Shown one piece after another: positions 59,910-64,000 of a DNA stretch of 64,000 bases. The stretch's first letter is position 1; each line of letters opens with the position of its first letter. A program made the position numbers and the translations under genes. The notes under the pieces were generated by a model that saw only the letters and a program-made list of their open reading frames with translations, ran no database searches and was not told where the DNA came from. Origin of the DNA: Scleroderma bovista (lineage: Eukaryota; Basidiomycota; Agaricomycetes; Boletales; Sclerodermataceae); assembly GCA_037178675.1 (NCBI GenBank), contig JAYMGJ010000244.1:1-64000 (forward strand), read 5' to 3'.

Positions 59910-61657
59910 CCTGGCATGATGCTCATACACATCAAGTTCGCGGTCCAATATCTGCAGGTGTGATTCAAGCTGCACATAAAAACATTAGTGTATCTAGAAT
60001 TACTTGTACTCGGGCGGCAGGTTACAAATCAAGAACGAGGTGGGAGCCAACAAATGAGATGGCACAATGTTACTCTGGATATATGAGAACCTGTAATGAT
60101 ATGCCTTGAGTTATAGTATAATTGAACAAAGCATACCAATCCACGCCAAGGTTCAGACCCAAGCAAAGCTCACCATTTGGACCACATCATTTGTTCGCAT
60201 TGTTTGAGAAGAATAGTCTGCCATCCAGCGCTTTGAGTTTCGTGCAGCAGATGTCTCCATCGAAGATGTCTGTATATGTGCCTGGTGTGCGTGGCTTCTC
60301 TCGCCACTCATCAAGAGTCGCTTCAATCCCAGGAATCTTGAGAATCGAGCTGATCTGTTCAGATAGTGGGAGGTAAGAATACTTGATAATCAGCATCTTT
60401 GTTCCACGTGTATTGCCTCGTGAAGTTTGGCCAGGAAGAAACAAATCAGCGTTACAGGATGTACAAGTGTCATGACATAGTGGTGATGTAGCCGGTGGGT
60501 ATACATCACAGCAGGTCGGGCAGACAGGCAAAGTATGAATTGGTTTATTGACACCAAGAAGGCGATTGCCAGATTTAAGAGTGGTGAATGGTGTAGGAGT
60601 GGTTGGGCTGAAAAACAGCAGGATTAAAGCAAATATTGCCAGCAACGTGTTGCAGGCAACGCGTGGAAGGTGGAACTGGAGATGCAACCATGATACCATT
60701 GCATGGATAACTCTAACATGTTCCGGGATATTAGCAAGGTCTATCGTATCGGACCGCACCTCGTCATCGAAGAAGAAGGGATCGGGGTTGTCTTCGTCAT
60801 TAATGCTTGGATGGAAAGTATCGTCAGGTAGCTCTACTTCATGAGGCTGGTCGACTTCATCAGGGTACATCCATGGCTCATCAGCATAGGATGGATTGTT
60901 GTTATCAGGTGCCGGGCCATCATCCACCAGGAGATCCTGCTCCTCATTGACCTGTTCCACAATTTGCTGGAGCTGGCACTGGATGGCACGTTGATCTGGA
61001 TCAGCAGGGAGATGGTGAGCTTCGAATGCGGTAAGAGGTTGTGCACCAGCGGAAGTTCTCGCATTATACTCCTGAAAGTAATCCACCGCTGAAGCGAGTG
61101 CTTCCGGGCTGTGGAAGTTGGGACCAAGATTCAGTAAAGCACTGCCAAATGTCAGAAGATCAATGTCCTCGCTAGTAAGAGTACCGTGATCAAGCATTTC
61201 TTGTTCAACGGCGCTGGTTGAAGTGCGTGGAGGGTCAAAAAACTCGACATGAGGGGAGAGAGGTGGTAAAGGTGTGCATATAGGATGCAGAAATGAGCGT
61301 GAGACAGGCCCAGCATCTTTATGGGCAGAGGGCATGAACCTGTGCCCTGCAACACACAGCTGTGATTGCGAGACCTTCGTCTGTTCACGTAAATCAGATC
61401 TTGAGTGGGCAGCGGCCACATGTGCTGGTACAAGAGCTCCACCGCATTCATGAGTCTTGCAATTGCATTTCCAAAACCCCATGGAGGTAGTATGCAGATG
61501 GGTAGCCGATGGGCCGTGTACTATGAGAAAAGCGGTGTGGTAGGAGGTGGGCAGGTTGAAGCTGATCGATAAGATCTTGCCTTAACGTGGTGCTATAGGT
61601 AATCACGTGAGCGGTCACATCACTTGTTAATTTTCTAACAAACTCTAGTATACACAT

Positions 61658-62663
61658 TCAAGAAACTGCTACTACCTGCGCCAACTTGAAAAAGTATGTA
61701 CTATTTGCGAGTGAGTTTAGACAGAGGGGTGGAGATGCTAGCTTCAGAGGGTACAGCAGGCTTGCGGTGCCTCTTGTTTTTTTCCTGCCCAGCGATGAGC
61801 TCTGCCTGGATGTGCGCCCACCTTTCCTATGTGAAAACATGAGTAAGATGAATATTTGATGACATGTAATCAAAGGGATGTACTGACACACATGATTTGT
61901 GTGCTCACATCGTCAAACATCTTGGACCCGGCAAAACTGTCTGGCGTGAAGCTATGCCCAAGGGGCAGACCAGACACCCAGGTTGGACAAACATCCACTG
62001 GTATATCCAAAGCTACAATCTATGCAATCAATACGATCAATATTTGAGGGAAGGAACGCTCACTGTGGCAACTTACCTTCATGGTAGGCATGCCCTCAGG
62101 TTGGCGATCATCAGATGGTACTGACGCGTGGCGATTGGCACTAAGGGGGACGGGGTGTGATCCAGCATGCAGCGCTTCAACTCCCTATGTGCCATTAGTT
62201 CACTGCAGAAATGAATTAAATGCGATGAACTTACCAGGATATCAGATAGTTTGGGTTCCTCAAACTCTTTCTTAATCATAATGTCATTGACGACAGGTCA
62301 TTGGGAGGTAGAACATGCAGGTTCTGGTAATGCTGGGGTCAAGGAGATCTCAACCATCTGGTGTATAAGGATGAGCAAAGATAGTAGATGTAAAGTGGGA
62401 AAAAAAAGCTTACAACGGGTCCTTGAGACTTTGGCTCAAAAGAGAGTGTGATATTTTCGAGACTGGTAACTTGAAGTCTAATGACGTGAGGGGCTCGAGC
62501 GGCAGTAGCGTTTGTGTACGAAGTGGACGCATCAGCAAGCTCAACTTCATCGGCTTGCGAGGTCAAAACTGCCTCAGTTGCATCAGTCTGCATTTGAAGT
62601 GACAGATTAGCAACGATACAACTCACTGCACAGGGTCAGACTCACCTGAAGAGCATTTTTCAT
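61658..62663 (-). pseudogene. small unrecognised multi-exon gene
   Basis: A possible gene upstream of and parallel to the transposase. First exon MKNALQ (about 62663-62646) with donor GTGAGT. Second exon has TDATEAVLTSQADEVELADAS and LQVTSLENITLSFEPKSQG (about 62590-62415). Third exon starts MVEISLTPALPEP after CAG, meets an in-frame TGA, then continues MIKKEFEEPKLSDIL. Later exons are unclear. The composition resembles accessory proteins of fungal transposons, but I cannot name a family. The TGA suggests decay or a wrong exon end. Confidence 0.35.
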
Positions 62664-62699
62664 GATGGAGATGGTGGACTTGTGGACTTAAAGAGAGTA

Positions 62700-64000
62700 C
62701 TTTCTAGTGATACACCATGGCGTATTCTGAGGGTCGGAAGATAGAAAGAGAGTGTTTTAGATGCATAACATGGTCGGATTACAGAAGATAAAGTCAAGCA
62801 TAGTTGGGGTTGAGCTAGACGTATTGTGTAGACCTGCTTTGGGTCCATTTACTATTGTTGTGCATAATCCAATGTTGTTTATGATGGGAATTTGGAGGCA
62901 ACAGTCGCAAATCGACAGGTCTGATTTTGCTTGGGTTATTGACTATTTTTTACAAAAAAAATCCAAGGTTAGATTATATAGGTCTCGAGCATCCGATTGT
63001 GCCCAGACTAAAAACTGGTTTCCGCAGTGAGTGTCACTTAGTATTGTTTTGACTCATCTCACAGTCGAAAGCATCTCACATCTTAATTGACACCAGTACA
63101 GTAAATATCTGGTTAGATTCTTGCACTCTAAACTTGGAACCCCACTGTCGGTAGTTGAATGTAACCTGCGTGACTCATGTGTTACTTTCCTGTGACATTT
63201 GTGACCATCCGACTCGGTGGGCCGTCCGAAGTCTTGGTAACCGAGTGTACTACCGGAGGATCACCCGTACTCAACTTACACTGAATAGCGTTGCCATGAT
63301 ACCTCGATTACTTTTCATCAAGTCAGGGCACCCCAGCATCAGGGGTGGCTTTGAGAAATGTTCATTAGAATTGATAACTTTATTCAAATCCTCATCTTTG
63401 CATGAAATACTTCCGTTACGACACATCGTCGATCGACCGATGCAGCTGAACACAATCTCAAAAAGCCAAATAACCGGAAGTAATGAACATATACCAGGTC
63501 ATATCATGTTTGCTTTGTGATGGATGGATAGCGAGTCAAAGTCGTGCGATGAGCATCGAATCACTGACCCCCAACAATCCGGGCCTTCTTCAAGTGCACA
63601 GTATTCGGTCTTCACACCACTGAGCTGTGTTGCGCTGAAGTTGTTCGCTCGGAGCTTCCAACGTGACCCATTTTCAACCCTACTGGGCGTATGAACGTCT
63701 TCCTCGGCTTCTGATGCTCAAGATCTATCTCATAATTCAAGCAAGCACGTAGTTATGATGGGCATTCGAGGTTGTTCTTGAACCTACTCGAATAATTTGA
63801 ACTTGGCATCATGCGAGTTTCTCACGTGGGCATGAATGATGGCCTCGGAGTGCATTAGAGCGCCTTCTATGCATCGGGACTACGTGGACAATCATGTGTT
63901 AGCCACGCCAATCGGTCATCATAGTGATGGTATCTACCAATCGAAACTCATGCCGCGGGCGTCTTGTAACCGCTTGGTCATCGAGTACGAATGAGGTTAG
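62700..64000. other. gene-free right edge
   Basis: No recognised coding segment, TIR or LTR. A stretch at 63545-63640 resembles a tRNA-derived sequence on the minus strand but does not fold convincingly. Confidence 0.35.

Larger units (their letters stand above)
55660..61482 (-). pseudogene. Tnp2/CACTA-like transposase gene, interrupted
   Basis: Long multi-exon gene on minus. Exon 1 starts MGFWKCNCKTHECGGA (61482), carries an acidic low-complexity stretch, a hydrophobic segment and Cys pairs (CPTCCDVYPPATSPLCHDTC), and ends near 60190 with YTDIFDGDICCTKLKALDG. After the copia insertion come CDKPAAHKISGFGSHSHTYYC (near 58150), QIVIDPMHNLFLG (near 57860), PTDIGTPAGGSLMADQWLLL (near 57570), an Ala/Lys-rich coiled coil (57360-57180), LHPNDPENFLKL, VAGLVYALSPRS (56330), and FYDYVVINGTHFHASK to about 55700. 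The order matches a basidiomycete Tnp2-type transposase family. It is broken by the 1.5-kb retroelement at 58390-59909, and some segments are short, so other damage is likely. Confidence 0.7.

Noticed and set aside
63545..63640. tRNA-like sequence on minus (agctcagtggt and gattcgatgc as A and B boxes)
   Set aside because: The acceptor and anticodon stems do not pair convincingly; at most a tRNA-derived SINE remnant.

Overview
The window looks like a transposon-rich stretch of an Agaricomycete (mushroom-forming basidiomycete) genome. The evidence is short spliceosomal introns of about 46-80 nt, a Plavaka-type transposase, a RecQ-like repeat-associated helicase, a Tnp2/CACTA-like transposase, Ty3/gypsy and Ty1/copia elements, 5'-truncated LINEs, and a P-loop GTPase family that I recognise from Agaricales-type genomes. 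Only two ordinary-looking host genes are clear: the GTPase at the left end and a tandem-RRM RNA-binding protein near 14-15.7 kb.

The standout is the GTPase gene (486-4483, minus strand). Between two conventional exons it carries a tandem array of 81-bp units (1244-3094). Read on the gene strand, each unit is a 75-78 nt intron (GTGAGT donor, CTGAC-like branch site, CTTGACAG acceptor) plus a three-nucleotide exon. There are 23 single-codon exons in the array and six more very short exons downstream in non-repetitive sequence. All are in phase 0 and none is a stop codon. The full model closes in frame at 441 codons plus stop. The introns are nearly identical, whereas the codons differ (seven kinds, ten of them Tyr). 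The result would be a Tyr-rich insert assembled codon by codon, with every skip frame-neutral.

Layout: 0.5-4.5 kb GTPase gene; 4.7-6.0 kb poorly resolved hypothetical gene on plus; 6.34-13.08 kb element with ~1.8 kb inverted arms and a nested smaller palindrome; 13.6-15.7 kb tandem-RRM gene (10 exons); 15.7-17.6 kb gene-poor, triplet-rich DNA; 17.6-18.4 kb LINE fragment; 18.4-20.7 kb long LTR; 21.0-28.3 kb Ty3/gypsy gag-pro-pol (minus); 28.3-30.0 kb GGCCGG-rich satellite; 30.0-38.5 kb giant palindrome of satellite arrays; 38.6-42.5 kb Plavaka transposase split by a solo LTR; 43.2-45.3 kb decayed helicase cut by a second copy of the long LTR (45.3-52.0 kb). That LTR copy contains a solo LTR and a 3.7-kb TIR element, which itself holds a LINE and another palindrome. 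52.0-55.5 kb holds a TE-associated gene interrupted by a LINE, 55.7-61.5 kb a Tnp2-like transposase gene (minus) interrupted by a complete gag-only copia element, 61.7-62.7 kb a small broken gene (minus), and the right end is featureless.

Most elements are nested, and several insertions can be dated relative to one another through exact target-site duplications. CpG-to-TpG changes in the helicase suggest methylation-linked decay. No rRNA, convincing tRNA or CRISPR was seen.
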